This document shows positions 17,937 through 28,235 of a DNA stretch of 64,000 bases, in pieces; position 1 is the stretch's first letter; the number at the start of each line of letters is the position of its first letter. The position numbers and the translations under genes are program-made. The notes below the pieces were generated by a model. The model did no database searches. It had not been told where the DNA came from and was given only the letters and a program-made list of their open reading frames with translations. This stretch comes from Corynebacterium riegelii (GTDB lineage: Bacteria > Actinomycetota > Actinomycetes > Mycobacteriales > Mycobacteriaceae): contig NZ_CP068159.1 of assembly GCF_016728505.1 (NCBI RefSeq), positions 1,798,001-1,862,000 of the forward strand, written 5' to 3'.

Positions 17937-17976
17937 CACACGGTCCGACACAGTCGCACACCGTCCCACACAGCAC
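17937..17976. repeat. Two tandem 20-bp repeats in the mutT1/gpsA intergenic region
   Basis: CACACGGTCCGACACAGTCG is followed directly by CACACCGTCCCACACAGCAC, 15 of 20 positions identical. It may be a binding site in the shared promoter region, or a chance product of CACA-rich sequence. Confidence 0.45.
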
Positions 17977-18054
17977 CCGCGCGGATGTTAGCGTTAGTAA
18001 CGCATTTTTATCGCAGGCTGCATTTTGCACACGGATGTTGGAGGTTGGTTGCGG

Positions 18055-19053
18055 ATGGTCAACGTTGCTGTCATGGGTGCCGGTTCCTGGGGCACGACGC
18101 TGGCCAAGGTGTTTGCAGACGGCGGTAACTCCGTCACGCTATGGGCTCGCCGTACGAAGCTGGCGCAGACCATTAGTCAAACCCACGAAAACCCCGACTA
18201 CCTGCCCGGTATTCGCCTGCCGGAGGCGATCTCGGCGGTTGATGATGCCCCTGCAGCGCTGGCAAGCGCGGACATTGTTGTCTTCGCGGTGCCCAGCCAG
18301 ACCATGCGCCAGAACCTGACTGAGTGGGCTTCGCACCTGCGTCCGGATTCCACGCTCGTGTCCATCTCTAAGGGCATTGAGGCGCAGACCCATATGCGGA
18401 TGAGCGAGATCATCGCGGAGGTTACCGGCGCGTCCAATGAGCGCATCGCGGTGCTGTCTGGCCCGAACTTGGCGCGTGAGATCGCCGAGGAGCAACCGGC
18501 TGCCACGGTGATTGCCTGTGAAAACGAGAACCGCGCGAAGCTGGTCCAGGCTGCGTGTGCCACCAATTACCTGCGCCCGTACACCAATACGGATGTCATT
18601 GGGTGTGAGATCGGCGGTGCCACCAAAAACGTGATCGCGTTGGCCTGCGGCATGGCGGCGGGCCAGGGCCTGGGGGAGAACACCATTGCTACGTTGATCA
18701 CTCGTGGTCTTGCAGAGATCACCCGCCTGGGTTTGTCGCTTGGCGCAGATCAGCGGACCTTCTCGGGTCTTGCGGGTCTGGGCGACCTGGTTGCAACCTG
18801 TTCTTCGCCGCTGAGCCGTAACCGTACGTTTGGCCACGCCCTTGGCCAGGGCGCAACCATTGAGGAAGCGAAGGCTGCGACGAAGGGGCAGGTGGCGGAG
18901 GGCGTGGCGTCGTCACGCAGTATCTTCCAGCTCGGCCAAGCGCAAGGGGTGGACCTGCCGATTACGCAGGCAGTGCATGCGGTGTGCCACGGGGACTTAA
19001 AGGTTGCTGAGGTGATTGCGGCACTGATGGGTCGAAGCAAGAAATCGGAGTAG
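18055..19053 (+). CDS. gpsA: NAD(P)-dependent glycerol-3-phosphate dehydrogenase
   Basis: 332 residues. It makes sn-glycerol-3-phosphate from dihydroxyacetone phosphate for phospholipid synthesis. The Rossmann motif [13 protein letters not shown] is at the N-terminus. [17 protein letters not shown], the catalytic Lys region [12 protein letters not shown] and [12 protein letters not shown] are all present. ATG 18055 has GGAGGTTGG upstream. ddl follows after 19 bases, in the same direction. Confidence 0.96.
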   Translation: MVNVAVMGAGSWGTTLAKVFADGGNSVTLWARRTKLAQTISQTHENPDYLPGIRLPEAISAVDDAPAALASADIVVFAVPSQTMRQNLTEWASHLRPDSTLVSISKGIEAQTHMRMSEIIAEVTGASNERIAVLSGPNLAREIAEEQPAATVIACENENRAKLVQAACATNYLRPYTNTDVIGCEIGGATKNVIALACGMAAGQGLGENTIATLITRGLAEITRLGLSLGADQRTFSGLAGLGDLVATCSSPLSRNRTFGHALGQGATIEEAKAATKGQVAEGVASSRSIFQLGQAQGVDLPITQAVHAVCHGDLKVAEVIAALMGRSKKSE

Positions 19054-19072
19054 CGGCGGGTAGGCTCGACCC

Positions 19073-20143
19073 GTGGTTCGTATAGCTGTCATCTACGGTG
19101 GTCAGTCCACCGAGCACTCCATTTCCTGCATCTCCGCCGGCGCGATCATGGCGCATTTGCCCAAAGATCGTTTTGAGATTTTCCCGGTGGGTATTCGCCG
19201 TGACGGCACGTGGGTGGAGGGAGAGCTCGACCCAGTGGCAGGAGCTACCTTGCCGGAAGTCAGTGGCTTAAGGGCAGTTTGCTTGTCGACGTCACCGTTA
19301 ACCCCCGGCACCTTCTTCAACCCAGAAACCGGCGAGACGGTCGCTGAGGTGGATGTGATTTTCCCGGTGCTGCACGGCAAATTTGGTGAAGATGGCACCA
19401 TCCAGGGCCTGTTTGAGCTTTCCGGCGTGCCCTATGTTGGCCCGGGCGTGCTGGCGTCTGCCTGCGGCATGGATAAGGAATACACCAAGAAACTTGTTGC
19501 CGCAGAAGGCATTGCGGTGGCACCTTCAGTGACGCTGCGCACCCCGCACCAGCAGCTGGATGAGACGCAGCATGAGCGCTTGGGGTTGCCGGTGTTTGTG
19601 AAGCCGGCAAACGGTGGTTCCTCCATCGGTGTGTCCAAGGTGGAGCGCTGGGAAGATTTCGACACAGCGCTCAACGAGGCCTTCAAACAGGACAACAAAG
19701 TTCTGGTGGAGGGGGCGCTGGTAGGCGATGAGGTTGAGGTTGGCGTGTTGCAGTACCCGGATGGGAGCATTGCAGCCTCTGTTCCGGCCAAGCTCAACGG
19801 CACGGAGGACTCTGATGAGGGCTTCTACGGTTTTGAAACCAAGTACCTGGACAACCACGTCACGGCCACCATCCCGGCCCCGTACGAGCAGGCAGTGACG
19901 GAGAAGCTGCGCGAGCTTGCCGTGGTGGCGTTTCAGGCGCTGGACTGCAAGTCGCTCGCGCGCGTGGACTTCTTCCTTACCCCTGATGGCCCGGTGCTCA
20001 ATGAGATCAACACCATGCCCGGCTTCACGCCAATTTCCATGTACCCGCAGGTGTGGCAGGCCAGTGGCGTGGGCTACGCCGAGCTTCTAGAAACGCTGGT
20101 GGCTACTGCGCTTGCGGAGCAGCCGGAACCTCGCGGGCAATAA
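19073..20143 (+). CDS. ddl: D-alanine--D-alanine ligase
   Basis: 356 residues (GTG start). The ATP-grasp enzyme joins two D-alanines for peptidoglycan. Visible are the N-terminal YGGQSTEHSIS, HGKFGEDGTIQGLFE, the ATP-grasp loop VFVKPANGGSSIGVS and the metal-binding RVDFFLTPDGPVLNEINTMPGFT. The end overlaps the convergent DUF3515 gene by 41 bases. Confidence 0.96.
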   Translation: MVRIAVIYGGQSTEHSISCISAGAIMAHLPKDRFEIFPVGIRRDGTWVEGELDPVAGATLPEVSGLRAVCLSTSPLTPGTFFNPETGETVAEVDVIFPVLHGKFGEDGTIQGLFELSGVPYVGPGVLASACGMDKEYTKKLVAAEGIAVAPSVTLRTPHQQLDETQHERLGLPVFVKPANGGSSIGVSKVERWEDFDTALNEAFKQDNKVLVEGALVGDEVEVGVLQYPDGSIAASVPAKLNGTEDSDEGFYGFETKYLDNHVTATIPAPYEQAVTEKLRELAVVAFQALDCKSLARVDFFLTPDGPVLNEINTMPGFTPISMYPQVWQASGVGYAELLETLVATALAEQPEPRGQ

Positions 20144-21023
20144 GGTCAGACAAGTTGGTGATGATCTCGTTGCTGCCGGTAATTGGCATAGATGCGGCGA
20201 GATCCGTCTTACGCCCAAGCGCGTAGAACACATCCATACCGTCAACGACGTCTTGGAACCACGGCACCTCATTGACCTGGGTTAGAGAAGCGCCAGGTGC
20301 GTAGTTTTCCGGCGGGGTAACACCGCAGCGCAACACAACGGGTTCTGCGCCCGGCTTGGTCCAGGTAAGGGTTGAGGGGGTTGCGGGGTCGCTGATAAGC
20401 GAAAAGCCCTCGGCGATTTCCTTCGGCGCGTTTTCAAGCAAGCCGTCGCACACATCGGTTGCAACCGCCTCAAGCGCGCTCAGCGGTGCCGGAGCAGGTG
20501 CGATATCTGCCTGAGGCAGGGTGGAGGCATCAATGTCCGCGATCGGGGATCGGCGCACCTGCGCGGTATCAGCAGTTACCGCAACAACGGGGGAGCGATC
20601 CACCGTAAACCAGGTAGCCAACGTGGTTGCCGGGTCATCCACGCGCAGCCACTTCGCGCCGTGCGCTTCCTCAGGCTCCGAGTACACGTTGTACTGCATT
20701 GGCATATCCACGCCACAACGAAGCGTGACGCGCTCAGTAGAGGAACGCTGCCACGCCGTGGCACCAGCAGGTACCGGCTCCGCCAGATTTGCACGCTTAA
20801 AACCGGCAACCTTCTCCGGCAGGGTGCCCATGAACTGCGCACACTCAGCGGAATCAGCCTCCGCCGAAGGCAGCTGTGGCAACGTCACCGGCTGCTGCGC
20901 GGCTTGCGTAAACACCACGCGGGCGCCGATTAGCACCGCAAGGACAAGCCCAAGTGCGAGGGCAAGGATGGCGTAAACGGCCTTCCGGTTAATCTGGTTG
21001 GCATTGTGCAGTGTCGAGCTCAT
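20103..21023 (-). CDS. DUF3515 membrane protein with two tandem domain copies
   Basis: 306 residues: N-terminal TM helix (about 15-38), then extracytoplasmic sequence. DUF3515 proteins between ddl and thiL are conserved in actinobacteria but usually hold one domain. Here two related halves are seen: C61...LRCGV(101-105) and C192...LRCGV(231-235). In both, a Cys is followed by a helix with LPEKVAGF or APKEIAEGF and then V(T/V)LRCGV. The conserved Cys pairs suggest disulfides. Function unknown. Confidence 0.85.
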   Translation of the reverse strand: MSSTLHNANQINRKAVYAILALALGLVLAVLIGARVVFTQAAQQPVTLPQLPSAEADSAECAQFMGTLPEKVAGFKRANLAEPVPAGATAWQRSSTERVTLRCGVDMPMQYNVYSEPEEAHGAKWLRVDDPATTLATWFTVDRSPVVAVTADTAQVRRSPIADIDASTLPQADIAPAPAPLSALEAVATDVCDGLLENAPKEIAEGFSLISDPATPSTLTWTKPGAEPVVLRCGVTPPENYAPGASLTQVNEVPWFQDVVDGMDVFYALGRKTDLAASMPITGSNEIITNLSDLIAREVPAAPQAQ

Positions 21024-21058
21024 GGCGGCTCAGTCTACTGAAAGGCCTAGTTACAACC

Positions 21059-22021
21059 GTGATTCACACCGGCTTCCCCACCCACGGACCCACGCTTGGA
21101 GACGTTGGGGAGCACGACGTTATCCAAGCAATTGTCAACGCAGCGCCATCAGCGCTCAACGGCGACGACGCCGCGGTGCTCACCCCGTCAGTGCCCAATT
21201 CACGCGTTGTGGCGGCGACCGACATGCTGGTGGCCGGCAGGCATTTCACGGAAGAGTTCACTACGCCATACGCGGTTGGCCAAAAGGCGGTGGTGCAAAA
21301 CTACGCCGATATTGAGGCCATGGGCGCAAACCCGATTGCCGCACTGCTTGCAATCTCCGCGCCGCCGCAGACGCCGCTTGCTGTTATTGAGGACCTTGCG
21401 CGTGGCATCGGGGACATAACCCAGCACTGGACGTCCGAGCTTGTTGGCGGTGACGTGACTTCTGGCAGCGAACTGGTTATCTCCGTCACCGCGATCGGCT
21501 CTATCGGCGGCAACCTCGATGCCCTGCGACTCAACCGGGCACGCCCGGGCCAGCGCGTTATCGCCCACGGCAGAATTGGCTACTCCGCGGCCGGGCTGGC
21601 ACTGCTGCAGTCCGGCAAAGATATCCCGGATGAGTTCGACGTGCTCATCCAAGCTCACCAGGTACCCCAGCTCACCCCGGGCAGCGGTGTGGTGGCACGT
21701 GCAGCCGGCGCAACGGCCATGACCGATAACTCGGACGGCCTGATCAAGGACTTAAGTACGCTTGCACGCAACTCAGGAGTTTGCATTGACCTGACCTCTG
21801 TGGCGCTTGCTCCAGACGCGGTGCTGACTGCCGCCGGCGACTACCTGGGCGTGGATCCTTGGCGGTGGGTACTGACCGGGGGAGAGGACCACACGCTTAT
21901 TGGTACGTGTGATGGTTCCGCACCCGTGGGCTTCCGCAGCATCGGCACTGTGAGCAAGGGGGCAGGCGTGCGTATCGACGGCCACGCGCCCACCTACACC
22001 GACGGATGGGAGAGCTTCTAA
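21059..22021 (+). CDS. thiL: Thiamine-monophosphate kinase
   Basis: 320 residues. It phosphorylates thiamine monophosphate to the diphosphate. Family motifs include GDDAAVL, ATDMLVAGRHF, NYADIEAMGANP, GGDVTSG and MTDNSDGLIKDL. GTG 21059 is chosen because the longer frame would overlap the divergent DUF3515 start. The stop abuts the ung ATG without a gap, so the two are translationally coupled. Confidence 0.93.
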   Translation: MIHTGFPTHGPTLGDVGEHDVIQAIVNAAPSALNGDDAAVLTPSVPNSRVVAATDMLVAGRHFTEEFTTPYAVGQKAVVQNYADIEAMGANPIAALLAISAPPQTPLAVIEDLARGIGDITQHWTSELVGGDVTSGSELVISVTAIGSIGGNLDALRLNRARPGQRVIAHGRIGYSAAGLALLQSGKDIPDEFDVLIQAHQVPQLTPGSGVVARAAGATAMTDNSDGLIKDLSTLARNSGVCIDLTSVALAPDAVLTAAGDYLGVDPWRWVLTGGEDHTLIGTCDGSAPVGFRSIGTVSKGAGVRIDGHAPTYTDGWESF

Positions 22022-22666
22022 ATGTCACTTCCAATCCATGAATCCTGGGCGTCCACACTGGCAGAAGTCGAAGACACCGTCCATGCCATTGGTGACTTTT
22101 TGCGCAGCGAGCCCGCGTATCTTCCCAGCGGCAACAACATCTTGCGCGCCTTCAATCAACCCATGGACGACGTCCGCGTGCTCATCCTTGGCCAGGATCC
22201 GTACCCAACACCTGGCCACCCCATGGGACTTGCGTTTTCCACCCAGCCAGGCGTTCCCGCACCGCGTTCGCTGGTGAACATCTACAAAGAGCTCAACGCG
22301 GACCTTGGTATACCCCCGCGTACAGACGGCGACCTTTCCTCTTGGGCCAACCAGGGCATCTTGTTGCTCAACAGGGTTCTGACTGTGCGCCCCGGGGAGC
22401 CGGGCTCACACCGCGGCAAGGGCTGGGAGGACGTCACCGAGTGTGCGATCCGCGGGCTAGCTGCACGTGGCACGCCGTTGGTTGCCATCTTGTGGGGCCG
22501 CGACGCGCAGACTGCGCAGAAGTTTTTGGGTGATACGCCGGTGATTGCCTCCCCGCATCCGTCTCCACTGAGCGCGTCGCGTGGCTTCTTTGGTTCGCGG
22601 CCTTTTTCGCGGGCAAATGAGGCGCTTCTTGCCCAAGGGGCCGAACCTGTGGACTGGGCGTTGTAA
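22022..22666 (+). CDS. ung: Uracil-DNA glycosylase (family 1)
   Basis: 214 residues. It removes uracil from DNA. The catalytic water-activating motif appears as [17 protein letters not shown], and the DNA-insertion motif as [21 protein letters not shown]. It starts directly at the thiL stop and is followed 11 bases later by the DAK2 gene. Confidence 0.97.
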   Translation: MSLPIHESWASTLAEVEDTVHAIGDFLRSEPAYLPSGNNILRAFNQPMDDVRVLILGQDPYPTPGHPMGLAFSTQPGVPAPRSLVNIYKELNADLGIPPRTDGDLSSWANQGILLLNRVLTVRPGEPGSHRGKGWEDVTECAIRGLAARGTPLVAILWGRDAQTAQKFLGDTPVIASPHPSPLSASRGFFGSRPFSRANEALLAQGAEPVDWAL

Positions 22667-22677
22667 ACTACACCCTC

Positions 22678-24246
22678 ATGGCAGTACCACCCCATTTTGA
22701 CGGTGCGCGGCTTATGTCCTGGGCGCGGCGCGCAAGTGATGAGCTCAACCGTCGGCGGGTGGAGATCAACCAGCTCAACGTGTTTCCTGTTCCGGATGCG
22801 GATACCGGCTCCAACATGGCGCACACGATGGCCTCTGCGGTGCGTGAAGCAGAGACACTTGGTGAGGATGCCAATGCGCGGCAGGTCGCCGAGGCCCTGG
22901 CAGTTGGCGCGGTGCGCGGTGCGCGCGGCAATTCGGGCGTGGTGCTTTCCCAGGTCATCCGCGGGCTTGCGCAGACGATTTCGGAGGAAACCCCCGGCGG
23001 CATTGTGATTGCAGATGCACTGCGTGCCGCCGTGTCGTTTGTGGATCGTGCGATTGCAGACCCGGTGGAAGGCACCGTGATTACGGTGCTGCGCGCGGCA
23101 TCCGTCGCGGCAACCGAGGCTGTGACGCAGGCGGCGAACCCGCAGGATCCCACGATTGCAGAGGTTGCGTCCGCAGCCACTGAGGCGGCCCGCGTTGCCC
23201 TGGCTAACACGCCGTCCCAGCTGGAGGTGCTGCGTGAAGCTGGTGTGGTGGACGCTGGCGGTACTGGGCTTGTGGTGTTGCTGGAGGCGTTGGATGAGGA
23301 GTTGGGGGATGGGGTTGACGTTGGCGTCTATAAGCAAAAGCCCCAGCCTGTGGCTGAGGGAGTACACCACGGTACGGCGAGCAACCTGGAGGTCATGTTC
23401 CAGTTTGCGGGTGACGTGGACGCGCTTGAGGCAGCGATCGGGCCTATGGGGGATAGCTTGGTCACCGCGCGGTTGAGCGAAACCCAAGCCAAGGTGCATA
23501 TTCACTCTCGGCGCGCAGGGGATGTGATCCAGGAGGCCTTCGCCCGCGGCGAGGTGAGCGATCTACGCCTAGAGGTGTTGCCCGCGGAGCCGACCACGGC
23601 GGCGCCGGAGCGCATGATCTTGGCGGTCACGCCTCCTGGTTCGCTCACGCAGCTGTATCGCGAGGCCGGTGCGGTAACAGTAGCGCCAGGCAAGGACGTG
23701 GTTGCAGATATTTTGGGCGAGATTCGTCGGGGTGATGCCAGCGAGGTGCTGCTTTTGCCCAACGGCCTGTTGGGCGGGCGTGAGATGGCGTCTGTGGAGA
23801 AAGCTGCGCGTGCCTTTGAGCAGCAGGTGACGTTGCTGCCTACGGTGCGTTTGGTTTCCGGCATTGCTGCGCTTAGTGTGCACGACCCGAACCAGCCGCT
23901 GGCCACGGCCGCGTTCGCCATGTCAGAGGCCGCAGGTGAAATGCGTACCGCGGTTGCGCACCGGGCGCCAAGGGCGGGTCTGTTGCAAGGCGGCGCCGTT
24001 GCCAAGGGGGACGTGGTGGTTACCGCGCACGGTGAGACCGTGTTTATTGCAGATAACGCCAGGGAAGCCATTGAGGGCGTGTGCTCGCGCTTTTTGGAAC
24101 ACGGCGGTGAGCAGGTCACGGTGTTCTATGAGCCTGGGGCGCTGGATGAGGATTCGCTTGCGTCGATAGAAGCAAAGCTTGCGGTAAGCGTCTTTGCCTA
24201 CCCGGCTGACGGGTTGGGTGTTGTTGCTGAAATTGGTGTGGAGTAG
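22678..24246 (+). CDS. DAK2-domain protein, fatty-acid kinase FakA-like
   Basis: 522 residues. The N-terminal DAK2 ATP-binding domain has the Asp-rich motif NVFPVPDADTGSNM and GARGNSGVVLSQVIRG. The C-terminal part matches the YloV/FakA architecture. FakA phosphorylates fatty acids held by a FakB (DegV) partner, which is not in this window. The place just upstream of recG is conserved in Gram-positive bacteria. A kinase of another acyl substrate is possible in a mycolate producer. Confidence 0.88.
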   Translation: MAVPPHFDGARLMSWARRASDELNRRRVEINQLNVFPVPDADTGSNMAHTMASAVREAETLGEDANARQVAEALAVGAVRGARGNSGVVLSQVIRGLAQTISEETPGGIVIADALRAAVSFVDRAIADPVEGTVITVLRAASVAATEAVTQAANPQDPTIAEVASAATEAARVALANTPSQLEVLREAGVVDAGGTGLVVLLEALDEELGDGVDVGVYKQKPQPVAEGVHHGTASNLEVMFQFAGDVDALEAAIGPMGDSLVTARLSETQAKVHIHSRRAGDVIQEAFARGEVSDLRLEVLPAEPTTAAPERMILAVTPPGSLTQLYREAGAVTVAPGKDVVADILGEIRRGDASEVLLLPNGLLGGREMASVEKAARAFEQQVTLLPTVRLVSGIAALSVHDPNQPLATAAFAMSEAAGEMRTAVAHRAPRAGLLQGGAVAKGDVVVTAHGETVFIADNAREAIEGVCSRFLEHGGEQVTVFYEPGALDEDSLASIEAKLAVSVFAYPADGLGVVAEIGVE

Positions 24247-24251
24247 CCGAA

Positions 24252-26354
24252 ATGCTTGGCTTCGATGACACGCGTCCGCTGAACCTGATCATTCCGTTGA
24301 AGCAGGCCCGCGCGATCTCGAAGCATTTGGGGATTGACACCTGCGGGGAGCTATTGCGCCACTACCCGCGCAGGTACGTCCACTATGGCTCTGGGGAGAG
24401 CCTTTTCGGGATGCAGCCCGGGGATACGGTGACGTTGATTGGTGAGGTGGTCAACACCCGCGTCTTTCCCAACCGCAAACAGCCAAGTCGCAAGATCTTC
24501 AAGGTGGAGATCCATGATGGTGATCAGATGTTTGACGCCACCTTCTTCGGCTCAGAATACGCAATGCGGGTGCTCAGGCCAGGTACGCGGGCGATGTTCA
24601 CGGGCAAGTACTCGCTGTTTCAAGAGCGTCCCCAGCTGCAGCATCCGGACTTTGTGCTTTTAGACGGCCCGACGCAGGCAACCGGTTCACTTCGCCAGCT
24701 TTCCTACTTCGGCGATTTGGATGAGATTTTAGGCGGCCGCAAGTGGCTGCCGTTGTACCCGGCCACCAAGAACGTGAGTACGTGGACGATCATGGGCGCG
24801 GTCCACATGGTGCTGAAAAACCTGCCGAAGATTGAGGAACCGCTTGGATTTACACCCATTGGGTATCTGCCGCTAAACGCTGCGATACGCCAGATCCATG
24901 ATCCGGGGATTAAGGGGCCGAAAGCCGCGATTGAGCGGTTGAAGTATGACGAGGCGCTCTCCGTTGCCCTTGCCATGGGGGTGCGCCGCGCCGATACCGA
25001 AAACCGCAGTGCCAAGCCGCTACGTCCCAGGGCTGAGGGCCACCAGGCGACGCTTCTGGAGCGCTTGCCTTACTCGCTGACGGACGGCCAGGACCTGGTG
25101 CTGCGTGACATTAGCGCGGATATGGCGCGCTCGATCCCCATGAGCCGCTTACTGCAGGGCGAGGTCGGCTCCGGCAAGACTATTGTTTCTTTGCTGGCCA
25201 TGCTGCAGGCAGTCGACGGCGGGGCACAGGCGGCGCTGCTTGCACCCACAGAGGTGTTAGTGATGCAGCACGCGCGCTCGTTGACTACCACGTTGATGAA
25301 CGCCGGGGTGCCGGCCACGGTGGTGGCGCTGACTGGGTCGATGTCTGCTGCGGCAAAGCAGGAGGCGCTGCTGAAGATTGTCACCGGTGAGGCCGACATT
25401 GTGGTGGGTACCCACGCGCTGATTCAAGAGGGCGTGGAGTTTTTCAACCTTGGCCTTGTTGTGGTGGATGAGCAGCACCGCTTCGGCGTGGAGCAGCGCG
25501 ACAAGCTGCGCGCCAAGGCCGGCCAGTACACCCCGCACCTGTTGGTGATGACGGCAACGCCGATCCCGCGCACCATCGCCATTACCGTCTTTGGTGATCT
25601 GTCCGTGTCCACGCTCAAGGAGCTGCCGGGTGGGCGCAAACCCATCCAGTCTTCCGTGGTGCCGGAGTTCAAACCCGCCTGGGTGGCGCGCGCCTGGGAG
25701 AAGATGCGCGAGGAGATCGCCATCGGCCACCAGGTGTACATCGTCTGCCCGCGTATCGACGGTGAAGGCGGCGTCACCGAGACCGCCGCCTGGCTATCGG
25801 CCACAGAATTCCCGGGCTTGAACGTGGACGTACTGCACGGCCGCATGAAGGGCGCGGAAAAAGACGAGGTGATGAGCGCGTTTGCCGCGGGCAAGATCGA
25901 CGTGCTGGTGTCCACCACGGTTATTGAGGTTGGCGTGGACGTGCCCAATGCCACGGTGATGATGGTGCGCGAGTCCGAACATTTCGGCATCTCCCAGCTG
26001 CACCAGCTGCGTGGGCGCATTGGGCGCGGTGGCAATGCCTCGCTGTGTCTCTTCCACACCACAGCAGCTGAGGACAGCCCCTCGTTTGAGCGTGTGCGCC
26101 AAGTGGCAGCCAACATTGACGGCTTTGCGTTGGCAGAGCTTGACCTGCTGCTACGCCGCGAAGGTGACGTCTTAGGCACTGAGCAGTCCGGTATTGCTCG
26201 CACGTTGAAGCTGGTGAACCTGGTGGATGATTTTGCCGTGGTGCAGCGCGCGTATAACGACGCGGCGGGGATTGTTGCAAACAACATTGAGTTTGCCCGT
26301 GCCGCAACGGCACGGTTTGTCCCTGAGGACTTTGAATACTTGGATAAGAGCTAG
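24252..26354 (+). CDS. recG: ATP-dependent DNA helicase RecG
   Basis: 700 residues. It reverses stalled forks and processes Holliday junctions. N-terminal wedge OB domain (about 60-140), Walker A LLQGEVGSGKT, DEQHRFGVEQR (DEQH box), ATPIPRT, then the C-terminal helicase domain with STTVIEVGVDVPNA and QLRGRIGRG. It begins five bases after the DAK2 stop. Confidence 0.97.
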   Translation: MLGFDDTRPLNLIIPLKQARAISKHLGIDTCGELLRHYPRRYVHYGSGESLFGMQPGDTVTLIGEVVNTRVFPNRKQPSRKIFKVEIHDGDQMFDATFFGSEYAMRVLRPGTRAMFTGKYSLFQERPQLQHPDFVLLDGPTQATGSLRQLSYFGDLDEILGGRKWLPLYPATKNVSTWTIMGAVHMVLKNLPKIEEPLGFTPIGYLPLNAAIRQIHDPGIKGPKAAIERLKYDEALSVALAMGVRRADTENRSAKPLRPRAEGHQATLLERLPYSLTDGQDLVLRDISADMARSIPMSRLLQGEVGSGKTIVSLLAMLQAVDGGAQAALLAPTEVLVMQHARSLTTTLMNAGVPATVVALTGSMSAAAKQEALLKIVTGEADIVVGTHALIQEGVEFFNLGLVVVDEQHRFGVEQRDKLRAKAGQYTPHLLVMTATPIPRTIAITVFGDLSVSTLKELPGGRKPIQSSVVPEFKPAWVARAWEKMREEIAIGHQVYIVCPRIDGEGGVTETAAWLSATEFPGLNVDVLHGRMKGAEKDEVMSAFAAGKIDVLVSTTVIEVGVDVPNATVMMVRESEHFGISQLHQLRGRIGRGGNASLCLFHTTAAEDSPSFERVRQVAANIDGFALAELDLLLRREGDVLGTEQSGIARTLKLVNLVDDFAVVQRAYNDAAGIVANNIEFARAATARFVPEDFEYLDKS

Positions 26355-26369
26355 GTTAGGGTAAATGCC

Positions 26370-26981
26370 ATGTCAATGACCCGAATCATTTCTGGTGAGG
26401 CCCGCGGCCGCAAGATTAAAGTGCCGCCGGAGGGCACCCGTCCAACTTCGGATCGCGCACGTGAGGGCCTGTTTTCCTCGCTGCAGGTGCGCTTCGGGTT
26501 TATCGGTGAGCGTGTGCTTGACCTTTTCGCTGGCTCCGGCGCGCTCGGTTTGGAGGCAGCCTCGCGTGGTGCGGAGTCTGTGGTCTTGGTGGAGCAAGAC
26601 GCCAAGGCCGTGGAGATTATCAAGCACAACGCTGGTGTGGTAGGGCATCCGAATGTGACCATTGAGCAGGCCAAGGTGTCTGACTACGTGGCGCGCGCCC
26701 CGCGCAAGCATTTCTCCATGGTGCTGGCGGATCCGCCCTATGACCTGTCTGATGAGGCGGTGGCGGAGATGGTTGAGGCTCTCAAGCCTTTGCTTGTCGA
26801 CGGCGCCGTGGTAGTCATCGAACGCCACCGCGAAAGCCCTGAGACCGACTGGCCTGCGGAATTTACCCCAACCGGGCAGAAGCTGAAGAAACGTCTCTAC
26901 GGAATTGCGCGTATGGATATGGCTGTCTACACCGACCCTGATGCACCCGAAGTACCTGACACGCCCGAAGGAGAAGCCTAG
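26370..26981 (+). CDS. rsmD: 16S rRNA (guanine966-N2)-methyltransferase
   Basis: 203 residues of the RsmD/YhhF family. SAM motif LDLFAGSGALGLEA, catalytic DPPY in VLADPPYDLS and the N-terminal GRKIKVPPEGTRPTSDRAREGLFSS are present. The last ~15 residues are an acidic Pro-rich tail. coaD starts one base after its stop, as in many bacteria. Confidence 0.95.
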   Translation: MSMTRIISGEARGRKIKVPPEGTRPTSDRAREGLFSSLQVRFGFIGERVLDLFAGSGALGLEAASRGAESVVLVEQDAKAVEIIKHNAGVVGHPNVTIEQAKVSDYVARAPRKHFSMVLADPPYDLSDEAVAEMVEALKPLLVDGAVVVIERHRESPETDWPAEFTPTGQKLKKRLYGIARMDMAVYTDPDAPEVPDTPEGEA

Positions 26982-26982
26982 G

Positions 26983-27486
26983 ATGACCACCGCGGTTTGC
27001 CCCGGCTCGTTTGACCCGATCACTAACGGACACTTGGACATTGTCACTCGCGCCGCGCGCCATTTTGACAAGGTCATCGTCCTAGTCACTGGTAATCCCA
27101 CCAAAAAATCGGGCCTTTTTAGCATTGAAGAGCGTGTAAACCTCATCCGCGAAGTTACCCAGCATCTGCCAAACGTGGAGGTGGATAACTGGGGCGGGCT
27201 GCTGGTGGATTACACCACGGCCCACGGTGTGACGGCGTTGGTAAAGGGACTTCGCACGGCGCTTGATTATGAGTACGAGCTGCCCATGGCGCAGATGAAC
27301 CGCAGGCTCACCGGCGTGGATACGTACTTTTTGCTCACGGATGAAAAGTACGGCTACATTTCGTCTTCCCTGACCAAGGAAGTGGCCAAGTACGGCGGCG
27401 ACATCACGGGCCTTGTCCCTGATCACGTGCGCGAGGCGATGGTGGAGAAGCTGCGTCCGGGTGAGGCGCCGGGTGAGGCGCAGTGA
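26983..27486 (+). CDS. coaD: Phosphopantetheine adenylyltransferase
   Basis: 167 residues. It makes dephospho-CoA from phosphopantetheine and ATP. The nucleotidyltransferase motif appears as CPGSFDPITNGHLDI, and SSSLTKEVAKYGG as the C-terminal signature. AAGGAG lies upstream of ATG 26983. The coaE gene for the next step is at 53.7 kb in this window. Confidence 0.97.
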   Translation: MTTAVCPGSFDPITNGHLDIVTRAARHFDKVIVLVTGNPTKKSGLFSIEERVNLIREVTQHLPNVEVDNWGGLLVDYTTAHGVTALVKGLRTALDYEYELPMAQMNRRLTGVDTYFLLTDEKYGYISSSLTKEVAKYGGDITGLVPDHVREAMVEKLRPGEAPGEAQ

Positions 27487-28235
27487 CGCTCGTCCTTGTC
27501 GGTATCTTCTTTGCCATCTTCGGTGGCGCCGCACTGCAACGAATCTCCGGTATGGGCTTGGGGCTCATCGCAGCCCCTGCGCTGTCGGTGTTGCTGGGCC
27601 CGGTTTCTGGTGTGCTGATGGTCAACGTGTTGGCCACCATGAACGCCGTGGCCAACACGTATTCCATGCGGGAACATGTGGATTGGAAGCGGTTTGCGCC
27701 AATTGCCGCTGCGCTTGTGCTGGGGGCGGTGCCGGGTGCTTTTTTGATCCGTGCGATTTCCACAGACCTGCTGCTGATCATTGTGGGCGTGTTGCTCTTG
27801 ATCGCGCTGAGTACCGTAACCCTGGGCAAGCGCTACATCCCGAATATTGAGGGCACGGTGCCCTCAGTAATTGCCGGCACTGTCGGCGGGTTTATGAACA
27901 CACTTGCCGGTGTAGCGGGGCCTTCGATTACCGTCTACGCACACGCGGCGCGGTGGCCGAAGGAGATCTACGCGGCGACGCTGCAGCCGATCTTTTTGGT
28001 TGGCGGGGCAGTGTCCTTTGCCATCAAGGAAGCGACCGGTGCCGCCAATCTCGCCGCTGTTACCCCAGAGACGTGGGTGGTTGGCATCATTGCGATGGTG
28101 CTGGGCATCATCGTTGGCACCCGTGTGGCGCCGCGCGTGCCGGTGAACCTGGCGTACCGCATTGCGTTGTCGCTTGCTATCTTCGGCGGGTTCACCGCGC
28201 TTGTGCGCGGCCTGGTTGGGATGCTCAGCGCTTAG
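27483..28235 (+). CDS. TSUP (TauE/SafE) family permease
   Basis: 250 residues with seven to eight hydrophobic segments. The N-terminal repeat resembles TauE/SafE transporters ([18 protein letters not shown]), and the second half has the matching [19 protein letters not shown]. The GTG start overlaps the coaD stop by four bases. Substrate probably a sulfur-containing or organic anion, not determinable here. Confidence 0.85.
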   Translation: MTLVLVGIFFAIFGGAALQRISGMGLGLIAAPALSVLLGPVSGVLMVNVLATMNAVANTYSMREHVDWKRFAPIAAALVLGAVPGAFLIRAISTDLLLIIVGVLLLIALSTVTLGKRYIPNIEGTVPSVIAGTVGGFMNTLAGVAGPSITVYAHAARWPKEIYAATLQPIFLVGGAVSFAIKEATGAANLAAVTPETWVVGIIAMVLGIIVGTRVAPRVPVNLAYRIALSLAIFGGFTALVRGLVGMLSA

